From Candidatus Thiodiazotropha endolucinida (lineage in GTDB: Bacteria > Pseudomonadota > Gammaproteobacteria > Chromatiales > Chromatiaceae): 64,000 nt of DNA. Under the pieces are notes generated by a model. It saw only the letters and a program-made list of their open reading frames with translations. It searched no databases and had not been told where the DNA came from. The position numbers and the translations under genes are program-made. Below, piece by piece: positions 11,367 to 24,303 of the stretch. How positions within the stretch are numbered: the stretch's first letter is position 1; each line of letters opens with the position of its first letter. The stretch covers positions 62,001-126,000 of the forward strand of contig NZ_MARB01000010.1 in the NCBI RefSeq assembly GCF_001715975.1. Direction: 5' to 3'.

Positions 11367-11431
11367 CAGTGTGCTGCCCCCTCGTGTCGTTCAATCGTTA
11401 TGTTTTTAAGCGAATTTCAGGGAAGGCCCGG

Positions 11432-11461
11432 AGTCTATCCTTTGCCGCATTATCGTGTCAA
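11432..11461 (-). promoter_or_regulatory. Candidate sigma-70 promoter of the nuo operon
   Basis: On the minus strand a perfect -35 box TTGACA (11456-11461) is followed after 18 bases by TAGACT (11432-11437), four of six matches to the -10 consensus. It lies about 65 bases upstream of nuoA and downstream of the tRNA terminator, where an operon promoter is needed. Confidence 0.6.
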
Positions 11462-11520
11462 GTAGCAAGGAAAGTGATATCCCCAATGAATTCAATTAGT
11501 TATTATACTTTTGCACCCAT

Positions 11521-11557
11521 AAAAAAACGGTATTGGATAGAAATAACCCAATACCGT
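11521..11557 (-). terminator. Rho-independent terminator after tRNA-Leu
   Basis: Perfect 10-base stem (ACGGTATTGG at 11527-11536 with its complement at 11548-11557), an 11-base loop and a run of seven T on the minus strand (A at 11521-11527). It begins about ten bases beyond the tRNA 3' end and should separate the glmM-secG-tRNA transcript from the nuo operon. Confidence 0.88.
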
Positions 11558-11566
11558 TTTCATTGT

Positions 11567-11651
11567 TGGTACCGATGGCCGGATTTGAACCGGCACGGCT
11601 TTCGCCACTACCCCCTCAAGATAGCGTGTCTACCAATTCCACCACATCGGC
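11567..11651 (-). tRNA. tRNA-Leu (anticodon GAG)
   Basis: An 85-base type II tRNA with encoded CCA. The acceptor stem pairs GCCGATG with CATCGGT (one G-U), the D-arm contains TGGTAGACAC, the anticodon loop is TTGAGGG (anticodon GAG), there is a long variable arm, and the T-arm reads CCGGTTCAAATCCGG. It is 18 bases downstream of secG, the same neighbour as in many gammaproteobacteria. Confidence 0.96.
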
Positions 11652-11668
11652 AAAAATCTAATCGACAC

Positions 11669-12142
11669 TTACTCCTTAAGTTGCTCCTTCGACTCTTCGG
11701 CAGTTGCAGCACCCTCGGTTTGTGAGGTCGTCGTCTCGACCGGCTCGACCGGTGGCACAGCCTCGATCGCAGGCTTCGCCTCCTCAGCTGGCGGGACAAT
11801 AGCGGGTATGTCGCTCTCTACCGGCACAGGCGGTATGTCGCTCTGCTGAACCTCCTCCACCTGAACTGCAGGCGCCTGATCCAGTGCCTCCATGACACCG
11901 ACCTGTTCGTTTCTCTGGGAAGCAAAATAGGCCATCACCATACTGGTGATAAAAAACAGGGTCGCCAGCAAGGCTGTTGTCCGGGTCAGAAACGAGGCGG
12001 ACCCCTTGGCACCAAATACCGTACCCGAGGCACCACTGCCGAAGGCAGCGCCCATGTCCGCACCTTTCCCGTGCTGTATCAGGATCAATCCCACCAGGCC
12101 AACGGCTAGGAAGATATGAAACACGGTCAATATAGTTTGCAT
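11669..12142 (-). CDS. secG: Preprotein translocase subunit SecG with long acidic tail
   Basis: Non-essential integral subunit of the SecYEG channel. Two hydrophobic helices (about residues 3-22 and 53-73) flank the conserved QHGKGADMGAAFGSGASGTVFG loop region. At 157 aa it is longer than the E. coli protein (about 110): residues 75-157 form a tail rich in Pro, Val, Glu and Ala (for example PPVEPVETTTS), low in complexity. It lies between tpiA and tRNA-Leu. Confidence 0.93.
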   Translation of the reverse strand: MQTILTVFHIFLAVGLVGLILIQHGKGADMGAAFGSGASGTVFGAKGSASFLTRTTALLATLFFITSMVMAYFASQRNEQVGVMEALDQAPAVQVEEVQQSDIPPVPVESDIPAIVPPAEEAKPAIEAVPPVEPVETTTSQTEGAATAEESKEQLKE

Positions 12143-12160
12143 TTGCTTAATGTCCTAATA

Positions 12161-12180
12161 GGGCCCGTTATCACGAATTC
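12161..12180. repeat. Divergent copy of the 20-base gene-end repeat (tentative)
   Basis: GGGCCCGTTATCACGAATTC matches the repeat GGGCCTGTTAACACTAATCC found at 48111, 49619 and 25325 at roughly 15 of 20 positions. It directly overlaps the stop codon of tpiA, like the other copies that sit at gene ends. It may be chance. Confidence 0.3.
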
Positions 12181-12931
12181 AATCCGCTGCGGTACAGATA
12201 CCCAGGAAATCCTCGGCCGTCAGGGAGGCTCCCCCGATCAAACCGCCATCGATATCGGACTTCCCGATCAATTCTGCGGCGTTACCAGGCTTCATGGAGC
12301 CACCATAGAGTATACGCAACCCTTCCGCGACTTCACTGCTCTTCTCAGCCACCCGGGAACGAATGAACGCATGCACCTCCTGCGCCTGATCGGGGGTAGC
12401 GGTCTTTCCGGTGCCTATGGCCCAAACCGGCTCATAGGCGATAACACCGTGAGCCAGGGCATCGACACCCTCAAGCGCAATCACTGCATCGAGCTGTCGG
12501 GCCACGACTTCGTTAGTGGTGCCCGCTTCCCGTTCCTCAAGCGTCTCGCCGATGCAGAGGATGGGTACCAATCCGGCAGCACGCGCCACTGCGTATTTCT
12601 TTGCCACCAGTTGATCGCTCTCGGCATGGTAGGTGCGACGCTCGGAGTGCCCCACGATGACATATTTGCATCCGAAATCGTTGAGCATGGAGGCGGCAAC
12701 CTCACCGGTATAGGCGCCGGACGACTCTGTCGACAGATCCTGGCCGCCCCAAGCGATATCGCTGCCCGAAAGCAGTTTCTCCACCTCAGGTAGATAGATA
12801 TAGGGTGGACAGACCGCCACCTCTGCACTCTTGACATCACCGACACCACGACCGATGCCGTCAAGCAAGCTGCGAACACTCTCGAGAGAACCGTTCATCT
12901 TCCAGTTTCCGGCAACCAGTGGTCTACGCAT
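12179..12931 (-). CDS. tpiA: Triosephosphate isomerase
   Basis: Interconverts dihydroxyacetone phosphate and glyceraldehyde 3-phosphate in glycolysis, gluconeogenesis and the Calvin cycle. The 250-aa protein has the substrate Lys in GNWKMNG, the catalytic His in VGHSERR, the catalytic Glu and flexible loop in [11 protein letters not shown], and the phosphate loop YGGS. It lies between glmM and secG on the same strand, as in pseudomonads. Confidence 0.97.
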   Translation of the reverse strand: MRRPLVAGNWKMNGSLESVRSLLDGIGRGVGDVKSAEVAVCPPYIYLPEVEKLLSGSDIAWGGQDLSTESSGAYTGEVAASMLNDFGCKYVIVGHSERRTYHAESDQLVAKKYAVARAAGLVPILCIGETLEEREAGTTNEVVARQLDAVIALEGVDALAHGVIAYEPVWAIGTGKTATPDQAQEVHAFIRSRVAEKSSEVAEGLRILYGGSMKPGNAAELIGKSDIDGGLIGGASLTAEDFLGICTAAD

Positions 12932-13030
12932 GCCTTCACTCCTGCGATCAAAAGAAAGCGCGCTAGCTTAACGGTCAATGGGTTTGAAATCAATCTCAAT
13001 CGATGGCGAACCCGCTCAGCTTCGCACTTC

Positions 13031-14377
13031 TTACTCGCTGGTGACCAGTTCCTTCACCGTGGTGGCGATATGGTCTGACAGGTCATCAACCATTGTCCCG
13101 TCATTCCCCTCCACCATGACACGTATCAGTGGCTCCGTACCCGAGGGCCTGAGCAGAACTCGTCCACTGCTGCCCATTTCGACCTCAGCTTCACGAACCG
13201 AACGTCTCACCTGTTCCGAATCCATGATCTCCTGCGGGTTTCGGCTGCCGAGATGGACATTTGTCAGTTTTTGCGGGTATTTACTCATCCCGGCACATAA
13301 CTCACGCAAGGTACTGTTTGTTGCGTACATCTCTTCCAATACCTGCAGGGCGGCAATAATCCCGTCACCGGTGGTTGTGCGGTCAAGGCAGATGATGTGC
13401 CCCGACTGTTCGCCACCGAGCACCCAGCCTTTTTCAGTGAGGCGTTCCATGATGTAGCGATCCCCCACCTGGGTCCGCTCGAAAACCACCCCATGATCCC
13501 TCAGCGCATGTTCGAGTCCGAGATTGCTCATCAGGGTACCGACAACCGCACCCTTGAGCACACCATGCCTCATCCTGGAACAGGCGATGATATAGAGAAT
13601 TTCATCACCATCCACCTCATTGCCCTGATCATCCACCATGATCAGTCGATCGCCGTCGCCATCCAGGGCAATGCCCAGGTCCGCCTTGTGTTCCAACACC
13701 GCTTGTTTCAGGTGTTCGGGATAGGTCGAGCCGACACCATCATTGATATTGAATCCATTCGGCTGGTTTCCGATGGCGATCACATCCGCGCCCATCTCAT
13801 CAAACACATAGGGTGCAATGTTATAGGTAGCTCCATTGGCGCAATCGACCACGATCTTCATGCCTTTGAAGCGGGTCTTGAGGGGAATCGTGCTTTTGCA
13901 GAATTCGATATAACGACCTTCCGCCGCCATCTTCTCCGCCCTGCCAAGGTCGGATGAGTCGACCGTCAACAACGGCTTCTCCATCTCCGCCTCGATCGCG
14001 GTCTCAAGCTCATCCGGGAGTTTGAGCCCCTCGGCCGAAAAGAATTTGATACCATTATCCTGATAGGGATTATGAGATGCACTGATGACGACTCCTGCCT
14101 GGGCATGCAGGGTCCGGGTCAGATAGGCAACACTGGGCGTCGGCATGGGTCCCAGCAAGGTGATATTCACCCCGGCCGCCGTCAGACCGGCCTCGAGCGC
14201 CGATTCCAACAAGTAGCCGGAGATACGGGTATCTTTTCCGATCAACACCCTGCTTTTGGCCTCTGTGCCCAGAACCCTGCCCACGGCCCAGCCAAGCTTC
14301 AGCACAAATTCAGGCGTGATCGGCCCCTCACCGAATCGTCCGCGCACCCCGTCTGTTCCAAAATATTTCCGACTCAC
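13031..14377 (-). CDS. glmM: Phosphoglucosamine mutase
   Basis: Converts glucosamine 6-phosphate to glucosamine 1-phosphate for peptidoglycan and LPS synthesis. At 448 aa it has normal length and begins [20 protein letters not shown]. The active-site phosphoserine loop is [18 protein letters not shown], the metal loop is DGDGDR, and the sugar-binding loop is GGEQSGH. It directly follows folP. Confidence 0.97.
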   Translation of the reverse strand: MSRKYFGTDGVRGRFGEGPITPEFVLKLGWAVGRVLGTEAKSRVLIGKDTRISGYLLESALEAGLTAAGVNITLLGPMPTPSVAYLTRTLHAQAGVVISASHNPYQDNGIKFFSAEGLKLPDELETAIEAEMEKPLLTVDSSDLGRAEKMAAEGRYIEFCKSTIPLKTRFKGMKIVVDCANGATYNIAPYVFDEMGADVIAIGNQPNGFNINDGVGSTYPEHLKQAVLEHKADLGIALDGDGDRLIMVDDQGNEVDGDEILYIIACSRMRHGVLKGAVVGTLMSNLGLEHALRDHGVVFERTQVGDRYIMERLTEKGWVLGGEQSGHIICLDRTTTGDGIIAALQVLEEMYATNSTLRELCAGMSKYPQKLTNVHLGSRNPQEIMDSEQVRRSVREAEVEMGSSGRVLLRPSGTEPLIRVMVEGNDGTMVDDLSDHIATTVKELVTSE

Positions 14378-14395
14378 TAAACCGTCCTCAATTAG

Positions 14396-15286
14396 CTATA
14401 TGGCGGATCTGACCGCTGACGCCACCTTGAGTGCATCAACCGTTTCACGTACATCATGTACCCTGATAATAGCGGCGCCTCCCATAACGGCAACCACTGC
14501 CGCCGCGACACTCCCCATGAGTCGTTCGTTCACGGGCAGATCCCCGAGTATCGACCCGACCATCGATTTTCTTGATATCCCCACCAGTACCGGGGCAGCG
14601 AGTTCATCCAACGCCTGCAGTTCTTTCAGCAGGATCAGATTATGCTCAAGTGACTTACCGAAGCCAAACCCCGGATCGACTATCATATTGTGGCGTGCGA
14701 TACCTGCTGCTTCGCCCGCATCCAGACGCTGCCGCAGGAATCGCCTGACCTCATCCACCACGTTCCCGTAATGCGGCGCATCCTGCATGGTTCTCGGTTT
14801 CCTCTGCATATGCATGAGACAGACCGGAACTGTTGTCTCGGCCGCCGCCTCCAGTGCGCCGAGCTCCCGCAGCGCCATAACGTCATTGATCATGCCGGCA
14901 CCGGCAGAAACCGCTTCACGCATCACCAGCGGTTTATTGGTATCGATGGAGATCGGTACGGGAATGGCCTGCGCCAGCCTTTCTATGATGGGAATAACTC
15001 GGTCGAGTTCTTCATCTACCGATACCGGCTGCGCACCGGGGCGGGTGGACTCCCCGCCGATATCGATAACGGCAGCACCCTCCTCCACCATGTGCAGGGC
15101 GTGCTTTAAAGCCACATCAGGATTCAGGAAACGCCCGCCATCCGAAAACGAGTCGGGTGTCAGGTTGAGAATACCCATGACCTGGGGCGAGCCCAGGTCC
15201 AGTTGTTTTCCTGCACAATCGAGAATCAATGAGAAGCAGCTGTCAGTGCTGGCCGGCGGGACCGCCGATGGTTCCCGAGACATCAT
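14396..15286 (-). CDS. folP: Dihydropteroate synthase
   Basis: Condenses p-aminobenzoate with 6-hydroxymethyl-7,8-dihydropterin diphosphate in folate synthesis. It is the sulfonamide target. Family motifs: [42 protein letters not shown] and GISRKSM. The start is uncertain. The frame is open from 15346, inside ftsH. The ATG at 15286 overlaps ftsH by 44 bases. A TTG at 15229, just past the ftsH stop, aligns best with the amino end of known FolP proteins. No strong Shine-Dalgarno decides between them. Confidence 0.92.
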   Translation of the reverse strand: MMSREPSAVPPASTDSCFSLILDCAGKQLDLGSPQVMGILNLTPDSFSDGGRFLNPDVALKHALHMVEEGAAVIDIGGESTRPGAQPVSVDEELDRVIPIIERLAQAIPVPISIDTNKPLVMREAVSAGAGMINDVMALRELGALEAAAETTVPVCLMHMQRKPRTMQDAPHYGNVVDEVRRFLRQRLDAGEAAGIARHNMIVDPGFGFGKSLEHNLILLKELQALDELAAPVLVGISRKSMVGSILGDLPVNERLMGSVAAAVVAVMGGAAIIRVHDVRETVDALKVASAVRSAI

Positions 15287-17165
15287 CAGAAGAGGGAGAC
15301 TCGCCGGATGGGCGGGTATCGTCATCAGAACCGATATCGCTTTCATCCCAATCCTTTGGCGGTCGTGGCGTCTTGCCTGCCATGATGTCGTCGATCTGTT
15401 CCGTATCGATGGTCTCGTATTTCATCAACGCCTTGGCCATGACATGGAGTTTTTCCAGATTCTCGTCGAGAATCTTCTCGGCGCGCTCATAGTTCCGGTC
15501 AATAAAGCTGCGGATCTCCTCATCGATGGTATGCGCCGTATCGTCGGATACGTTTTTATGCTGGGTCACCGAGCGTCCGAGAAAGACTTCCTCTTCCTCC
15601 TCACTGTACATCAGCGGGCCGAGGCGCTCCGACAGGCCCCATTTGGTGACCATGTTGCGCGCCAGATCGGTGGCACGCTTGATATCGTTGGAAGCGCCGG
15701 TGGTGACCTTGTCGATTCCGAAGATCAGCTCTTCGGCGATACGCCCACCGAACAGACTGGAGATCTGACTCTCCAGATGTTCTTTACTGTAGCTGTAACG
15801 ATCAGCCTCAGGGAGAAACATAGTAACGCCGAGTGCCCTACCACGGGGAATGATGCTCACCTTGTAGACCGGATCGTGAGACGGCACCAGTCGGCCGACG
15901 ATGGCATGACCCGACTCATGGTAGGCGGTCAGTTTCTTCTCGTCTTCACTCATCACCATGGTACGGCGTTCCGTACCCATCATGATCTTGTCTTTCGCCT
16001 TCTCCATCTCCTCCATGCCAACCAGGGTCTTGTTGGCACGGGCGGCAAACAGGGCGGCCTCATTCACAAGATTGGCCAGATCGGCGCCGGAGAAACCGGG
16101 TGTTCCACGGGCAATGATAGCGGGTTTCACATCTTCGGATGCAGCCACCTTGCGTAGATGGACCTTGAGAATCTGCTCACGTCCGCGCACATCGGGCAGG
16201 GGCACCACCACCTGGCGGTCAAATCGGCCCGGCCGCAGCAACGCCGGATCCAACACATCCGGACGGTTGGTCGCAGCAATCACGATAACCCCTTCATTAC
16301 CCTCGAAACCGTCCATCTCCACCAACAGCTGGTTCAGGGTCTGCTCGCGCTCGTCATGACCGCCGCCGAGCCCCGCGCCACGATGCCGTCCCACGGCATC
16401 GATCTCGTCGATAAAGATGATGCAGGGCGCATGCTTCTTGGCCTGTTCAAACATATCGCGCACCCGGGAGGCACCGACACCCACAAACATCTCCACGAAG
16501 TCTGAACCCGAGATGGTGAAAAACGGCACCTTGGCTTCACCGGCGATCGCCTTGGCAAGCAGGGTCTTACCGGTACCGGGGGAACCGACCATCAACACAC
16601 CTTTGGGGATCTTGCCGCCGAGTTTCTGGAACTTTGACGGATCACGCAGGAAGTCTACCATCTCGGATACCTCTTCCTTGGCCTCCTCGACGCCCGCCAC
16701 ATCGTTGAAGGTCACCTTGACCTGATCCTCACTCAACATCCGAGCCTTGCTCTTACCGAATGACATGGCGCCACGGCCAGCCCCACCACCCTGCATTTGA
16801 CGCATGAAAAATATCCACAGACCGATCAGCACGAACAGCGGAAACCAGTTGATCAGAATGTTCATCAACAGAGAGGGTTTCTCCGGCGGATTCGCCTTAA
16901 TCTCAACACTACTATTGAGCAGGTCGCTGACCAGCATGTCGTCACCCGGACTGTAGGTGGAGAAGCGCTGCCCTGAAGTCAATGTGCCGGTAATATCGCG
17001 CCCATTACCGCTGAACTCGACCTCTTTCACCTGCCCCGATTTCACATTGACAATGAACTCGGAGTAGTTCATTGGTTGTGCCTTCGGCTGGGTAGTTGAG
17101 AAATTATTGAAGACCGTCATCAAAACGATGGCGATCACTACCCAGAGAATCAAATTTTTTGCCAT
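15243..17165 (-). CDS. ftsH: ATP-dependent zinc metalloprotease FtsH
   Basis: Membrane-anchored AAA protease that degrades misfolded membrane proteins and regulators such as LpxC. The start at 17165 ([16 protein letters not shown]) matches E. coli. Five further upstream residues are possible. Two amino-terminal membrane helices flank a periplasmic domain. Then come Walker A (GSPGTGKT), Walker B ([11 protein letters not shown]) and the zinc motif HESGH. The Walker A has Ser where Pro is usual. About 640 aa. The carboxyl tail is acidic and polar. Confidence 0.97.
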   Translation of the reverse strand: MAKNLILWVVIAIVLMTVFNNFSTTQPKAQPMNYSEFIVNVKSGQVKEVEFSGNGRDITGTLTSGQRFSTYSPGDDMLVSDLLNSSVEIKANPPEKPSLLMNILINWFPLFVLIGLWIFFMRQMQGGGAGRGAMSFGKSKARMLSEDQVKVTFNDVAGVEEAKEEVSEMVDFLRDPSKFQKLGGKIPKGVLMVGSPGTGKTLLAKAIAGEAKVPFFTISGSDFVEMFVGVGASRVRDMFEQAKKHAPCIIFIDEIDAVGRHRGAGLGGGHDEREQTLNQLLVEMDGFEGNEGVIVIAATNRPDVLDPALLRPGRFDRQVVVPLPDVRGREQILKVHLRKVAASEDVKPAIIARGTPGFSGADLANLVNEAALFAARANKTLVGMEEMEKAKDKIMMGTERRTMVMSEDEKKLTAYHESGHAIVGRLVPSHDPVYKVSIIPRGRALGVTMFLPEADRYSYSKEHLESQISSLFGGRIAEELIFGIDKVTTGASNDIKRATDLARNMVTKWGLSERLGPLMYSEEEEEVFLGRSVTQHKNVSDDTAHTIDEEIRSFIDRNYERAEKILDENLEKLHVMAKALMKYETIDTEQIDDIMAGKTPRPPKDWDESDIGSDDDTRPSGESPSSDDVSGTIGGPAGQH

Positions 17166-17338
17166 GTCGTTCAAAATCAAAAAACCTCTTTATCAATCCC
17201 GTCATCGTGCGGGATTTAAATCTTCCATATCGGCATTTGCAGATCGGGGGATGGTTTTACTCCATCCGGCACGGCCGATTTCTCAATAATACCCCGAAAA
17301 AACCCTAATTATCTGTGCAAATTACTGATTTTTTGGAC

Positions 17339-17977
17339 TTACTGGTTGGTACGGTACACCATCTTAAAGTTCCCCGCTACCAGATAGACCTCACGGCTTT
17401 TGGCCCGCGATGAGCTGGGTTTACGGCTCACCACGCGCTTAAAATCACGACGAAGCGCCTTCAGGTAAGCGTCGAATCCCTCTCCCTGGAATATCTTAAC
17501 GACAAAACAGCCGCCTGGCTTTAACACTTCGCGAGCAAAATCAAGGGCCAGCTCGCAAAGATATATAGCCCTTGGCTGATCAACGCTTGCTATACCTGTA
17601 ACATTGGGCGCCATATCTGAAATTACAAGGTCCACGGCCTCCCCATCCAGGGATTTTTCCAGTTCTTCAAGTGGTTGCGCTTCACGAAAATCCCCCTGAA
17701 TAAACTCCACACCGGCCATGGGGTCCATTGGCAGTATATCCATCGCCACGATGCGCCCCTTCTCACCTACCAGTTCCCGCGCCACCTGACACCACCCGCC
17801 CGGGGCGGCACCCAGATCCACAACCTTCATGCCTGGCTTGAAAATATTATCTTTTTTCTGGATTTCCAGTAACTTAAATGCAGCCCGGGAACGATAACCC
17901 GCCTTTTGCGCCTGCTTTACATATTCGTCTTTGAAATGACGGTCCAGCCATTGGCGACTGCTTTTACTGCGCTTCAT
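17339..17977 (-). CDS. rlmE: 23S rRNA 2'-O-ribose U2552 methyltransferase
   Basis: FtsJ/RrmJ family, 212 aa. Uses S-adenosylmethionine to methylate U2552 in the A-loop of the 50S subunit. The SAM-binding loop is [15 protein letters not shown]. The catalytic K-D-K-E set is seen as an early Lys, Asp in [10 protein letters not shown], Lys in [10 protein letters not shown] and a late Glu in REVYLV. It is adjacent to ftsH and divergent from yhbY, the usual arrangement. Confidence 0.96.
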   Translation of the reverse strand: MKRSKSSRQWLDRHFKDEYVKQAQKAGYRSRAAFKLLEIQKKDNIFKPGMKVVDLGAAPGGWCQVARELVGEKGRIVAMDILPMDPMAGVEFIQGDFREAQPLEELEKSLDGEAVDLVISDMAPNVTGIASVDQPRAIYLCELALDFAREVLKPGGCFVVKIFQGEGFDAYLKALRRDFKRVVSRKPSSSRAKSREVYLVAGNFKMVYRTNQ

Positions 17978-18105
17978 GAGACTGCTGAGTCCTTAATGAC
18001 TGCATAACCTACAGGTTAGATGATAATTGGCGTTCATTTCACAACAAATTGCATGGATTGGATAATTTAACAGAATCCTATTCCTTAAAACCTATTATTT
18101 TAGAG

Positions 18106-18307
18106 CAGCAAATGAATGCGAATCACTGCAAATGTACGCTTAAAATAGCGAAGAGCATACCTGGCATTGAGAGATGTTGACTGCTTGGTGAACCCTTTTC
18201 TCGACTTTTAGGGAATAATCAGGATTTGGCCTATTTCAATCGCCGGATTTCATAAGCTTTTGTTTTTTAATTTGCGCATATTTGCGGTGATTCGCGTCCA
18301 TTTGCGG
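18106..18307. repeat. Element with inverted ends between rlmE and yhbY
   Basis: The left end (18106-18140) reads cagcaaatgaatgcgaatca and the right end, on the other strand, reads CCGCAAATGGACGCGAATCA; both continue with a second CAAAT unit. The interior of about 130 bases has no convincing gene. It occupies the divergent promoter region of rlmE and yhbY. Apart from this element I see nothing definite in the roughly 400-base gap 17978-18403. Confidence 0.65.
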
Positions 18308-18403
18308 CCTGCTTTTCTCTTAGAAACCTTTAACACTAATCCAGCCTCAATGTTCCACTCGACGGGGAAAAGATATAGAATCCGCCTCCCCATTGATAAC
18401 AAG

Positions 18404-18709
18404 ATGTCCACCATGCCGCTTACAGCCGCACAAAACCGCTCATTGAAAAAACTCGCCCACGACCTCAAGCCAGTGGTTATCATAGGTCAGCACGGCCTGA
18501 GTGAAAATGTGCTGAAAGAAATCGACACCACACTCAACACCCATGAACTGATCAAGGTCAAACTGGCGGGTGCCGACAAGGAGGATCGGAAAGCACTCAG
18601 CAGCGAAATCGTAGCACGCCTGTCAGCGGAGCTGGTGCAGATCATTGGCCGGGTGGCTATCTTCTATCGCCCCAACCCAAAGAAAAAGAAAAATAGAATC
18701 GTGGTTTAA
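18404..18709 (+). CDS. yhbY: CRM-domain ribosome-associated RNA-binding protein YhbY
   Basis: Small CRM-domain RNA-binding protein of about 100 aa associated with pre-50S ribosomes. The core reads AHDLKPVVIIGQHGLSENVLKEI, then HELIKVKLAG, and ends FYRPNPKKKKNRIVV. The open frame extends back to 18260, but the extra 48 codons lie in the repeat element and look non-coding. Starts at 18404 (MSTMPLTAAQ) or 18413 (MPLTAAQ) are both possible; neither has a clear Shine-Dalgarno sequence. Convergent with greA. Confidence 0.93.
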   Translation: MSTMPLTAAQNRSLKKLAHDLKPVVIIGQHGLSENVLKEIDTTLNTHELIKVKLAGADKEDRKALSSEIVARLSAELVQIIGRVAIFYRPNPKKKKNRIVV

Positions 18710-18726
18710 TTTTGAATTGTTAATTA

Positions 18727-19203
18727 TTACTCGTATCTCACTTCCAGTATCTCGAACTCCCTCGGCCCGCCCGGGGTCTCGAGGAATACATCATCCCCCT
18801 CCTGCTTGCCGATCAGCGCACGTGCGATTGGCGAACTGATAGAGACCAGGCCATGCTTGATGTCGGCTTCGTCATCGCCGACTATCTGATAGGTGAACTC
18901 CTCGTCATTGTCCAGCTCCAACACCACAACCGTTGCACCGAATACCACCTTCCCGCCGGCATCCAGTTTTGTCACATCGATGATCTGGGCATGGGAGAGT
19001 TTGCCTTCGATATCCTTTATACGTCCCTCGACAAAACCCTGCTGCTCACGGGCGGCATGATACTCCGCATTCTCCTTCAAATCGCCGTGCGCTCTCGCTT
19101 CCGCAATAGCTTTGATGACTTTCGGCCGCTCGACGATTTTCAACTGCTTCAGTTCCTCTTGCAGTTTTGCAGCGCCTTTGGCTGTCAACGGTACCTTACT
19201 CAT
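18727..19203 (-). CDS. greA: Transcription elongation factor GreA
   Basis: Stimulates RNA cleavage by backtracked RNA polymerase. The 158-aa protein has the amino-terminal coiled coil with the acidic tip ([20 protein letters not shown]) and a carboxyl FKBP-like domain ([14 protein letters not shown]). It lies downstream of carB on the same strand, with a repeat element between them. Confidence 0.97.
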   Translation of the reverse strand: MSKVPLTAKGAAKLQEELKQLKIVERPKVIKAIAEARAHGDLKENAEYHAAREQQGFVEGRIKDIEGKLSHAQIIDVTKLDAGGKVVFGATVVVLELDNDEEFTYQIVGDDEADIKHGLVSISSPIARALIGKQEGDDVFLETPGGPREFEILEVRYE

Positions 19204-19262
19204 CGGATCTGTCCTCTATAATCCTGTCTTTCTCTATCAGAAAAAAACCGTTAATACTCAAT

Positions 19263-19429
19263 CCGCAAATGTCAATAAAATTAGGCTATTTCAGTGGCAC
19301 TCAGGTTATAGGCACTATGAAATCTCTCACTATCAATTTGATAAGGTTTGATTGCAAGCAATCTATTTCCCGTAACCCTCAAATGTCTAATGTTTGCGTC
19401 AATTGGCGGTGACTAGCGTCTATTTGCGG
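19263..19429. repeat. Element with inverted ends between carB and greA
   Basis: The left end is short (CCGCAAATG at 19263). The right end, read on the other strand, is CCGCAAATAGACGCTAGTCA and is nearly identical to the right end of the carA-carB element, including the next bases CTTG. The interior is AT-rich and without a convincing gene. The left end is degenerate beyond the first nine bases. Confidence 0.55.
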
Positions 19430-19455
19430 CTTGTATTGCCTGTTCGTAAATGTAT

Positions 19456-22665
<3,210 letters not shown>

Positions 22666-22691
22666 TTATCTACCGTCGAACCTCAAATTAG

Positions 22692-23146
22692 CCGCAAATG
22701 GACGCTAATCACCGCAAATTTTCGCTAAATCACTTTTGAATCGTCATGCCGCCAGACGATACGTTTAATTTCGGTTCTGGGTGTTCCGAAATTTATGAGC
22801 AGCGAAACAGTTAAATCTGTTGCCTTTAAATAATTGATGACTTGTGCCTTATGTTCTGGTGACAATCTTGCAACCGCCTTCACCTCAAGCAACAGGCAAT
22901 TTTCAACAAGAATATCTGCAAAGTACTTCCCAACAACTTCCCCTTTATAGGTAACGTTCAACTGTTTCTGTCGCTCTACCTCGAGACCATTCCTAATCAT
23001 CTCTACACATAGTGCTTTCTCATAAACACGCTCTAGAAATCCCGGTCCCAATTCATTACCGACGGTGTAGGCGCATCCAATAACCCGTTCCGAAATCCTT
23101 TTCGTACTATTTGTGTCCATTTGCGGTGATTAGCGTCTATTCGCGG
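22692..23146. mobile_element. Inverted-repeat-bounded unit carrying a GxxExxY gene
   Basis: The left end reads CCGCAAATGGACGCTAATCA followed by CCGCAAAT. The right end, on the opposite strand, reads CCGCGAATAGACGCTAATCA followed by CCGCAAAT. The 455-base unit contains just one gene, filling it from end to end. It sits in the carAB operon, and its right end supplies the last codons and stop of carA. No transposase is present, so the mobilising enzyme, if any, is unknown. Confidence 0.65.
22725..23120 (-). CDS. GxxExxY protein, PD-(D/E)XK nuclease-like family
   Basis: 131-aa protein of the GxxExxY family, which is grouped with the PD-(D/E)XK nuclease superfamily; its biological role is not established. 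The name motif is seen in GPGFLERVYEKAL. The nuclease-like core is FADILVENCLLLEVKAV (Asp then Glu-x-Lys), followed by HKAQVINYLKATDL and GLLINFG-like sequence (SLLINFGTPRTEIKRIV). The start codon ATG at 23118-23120 and the stop at 22725-22727 lie in or beside the flanking inverted repeats, so gene and repeats form one unit. Same strand as carA and carB. Confidence 0.88.
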   Translation of the reverse strand: MDTNSTKRISERVIGCAYTVGNELGPGFLERVYEKALCVEMIRNGLEVERQKQLNVTYKGEVVGKYFADILVENCLLLEVKAVARLSPEHKAQVINYLKATDLTVSLLINFGTPRTEIKRIVWRHDDSKVI

Positions 23147-24291
23147 CTTGAATCTCTTTCTTTCATCAAATCGATAAAATGATTGAATACCGGCGCCACG
23201 TCATGGGGTCCCGGGCTGGCCTCCGGGTGGCCCTGGAAGCTGAAGGCGGGTTTGTCGCTGCGATGAATGCCCTGCAGCGTACCGTCGAACAGGGACCGGT
23301 GGGTGGCGGTCAGGTGATCGGGGAGGCTCTGCTCGTCAACCGCAAAACCGTGGTTCTGGCTGCTGATCATCACCGTGCCCTGCTCCAGATCCTGCACCGG
23401 ATGGTTGGCGCCGTGATGGCCGAATTTCATCTTCATGGTCTTGGCGCCGGAGGCCAATGCCAGCAACTGGTGCCCCAAACAGATACCGAACACAGGCATG
23501 CCTGTATCGACGATCTTGCCGATGGCATCGATGGCGTAGTCGCAGGGCTCCGGATCACCCGGTCCATTGGAGAGAAAGACCCCATCGGGCTGCAACGCCA
23601 GAACATCTTCCGCCGACATCTGCGCCGGCACCACGGTGACGCGGCACTCCCTGTCGACCAACATACGCAGGATATTGCGCTTGATACCGTAATCGTAAGC
23701 CACTACATGATACGGCAGCTTCTCGTCGATCGGATGGGGTGCCTCGGGATGGCCCTCTTCCAGCGACCAGGAGCCCTGGGCCCACTCATAGGGTAATGAG
23801 GTAGTGACTTCCTTCGCCAAGTCCATACCTTTCAGCCCGGGGAAACCCTTGGCCAACTCCAGTCCCTTGGCGGGATCGATATTGTCTCCCGCTATGATTG
23901 CGCCGTTTTGTGCGCCCTTCTCCCGCAGGATACGGGTCAGCTTGCGGGTATCGATGCCGGCAATGGCGATGATGCCGTGACGCTGCAGGTAGTGCTCGAG
24001 GGACTCCTCGGAGCGCCAATTGCTGGTGATCAGCGGCAGATCCCGTATCACCAGGCCGGCGGCGTGGATCTGGGTGGACTCCTCATCCTCCTGGTTGATG
24101 CCGGTGTTGCCGATATGGGGATAGGTCAGGGTAACGATCTGCTGGCGATAGGAGGGATCGGTCAGAATCTCCTGATAGCCGGTCATCGCCGTATTGAAAA
24201 CCACTTCGCCGACGGTCTCACCCTCGGCGCCGATGGCTTCGCCCCTGAACCGGCTGCCATCCTCCAGGACCAGAATTGCGGGTTTTCTCAA
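23137..24291 (-). CDS. carA: Carbamoyl-phosphate synthase small subunit (glutaminase)
   Basis: Releases ammonia from glutamine and channels it to CarB. The glutamine amidotransferase triad is visible: Cys in [11 protein letters not shown], His and Glu in [11 protein letters not shown]. The TTG at 24291 is chosen because it aligns with the E. coli start ([12 protein letters not shown]) and has GGAGAG at 24296-24301. A GTG at 24303 is also in frame and would add four residues but lacks a Shine-Dalgarno. The carboxyl end (SSRE, stop) is encoded by the inserted repeat element, so the original tail was altered. Confidence 0.95.
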   Translation of the reverse strand: MRKPAILVLEDGSRFRGEAIGAEGETVGEVVFNTAMTGYQEILTDPSYRQQIVTLTYPHIGNTGINQEDEESTQIHAAGLVIRDLPLITSNWRSEESLEHYLQRHGIIAIAGIDTRKLTRILREKGAQNGAIIAGDNIDPAKGLELAKGFPGLKGMDLAKEVTTSLPYEWAQGSWSLEEGHPEAPHPIDEKLPYHVVAYDYGIKRNILRMLVDRECRVTVVPAQMSAEDVLALQPDGVFLSNGPGDPEPCDYAIDAIGKIVDTGMPVFGICLGHQLLALASGAKTMKMKFGHHGANHPVQDLEQGTVMISSQNHGFAVDEQSLPDHLTATHRSLFDGTLQGIHRSDKPAFSFQGHPEASPGPHDVAPVFNHFIDLMKERDSSRE

Positions 24292-24303
24292 GAGTCTCTC
24301 CAC

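Noticed and set aside
14787-16157. Plus-strand open frame of 456 codons
   Set aside because: Antisense to folP and ftsH and without any recognisable motif; both minus-strand genes are intact.
18260-18403. Amino-terminal extension of YhbY
   Set aside because: The extra codons lie in the repeat element and do not match YhbY proteins, which begin near MPLT.
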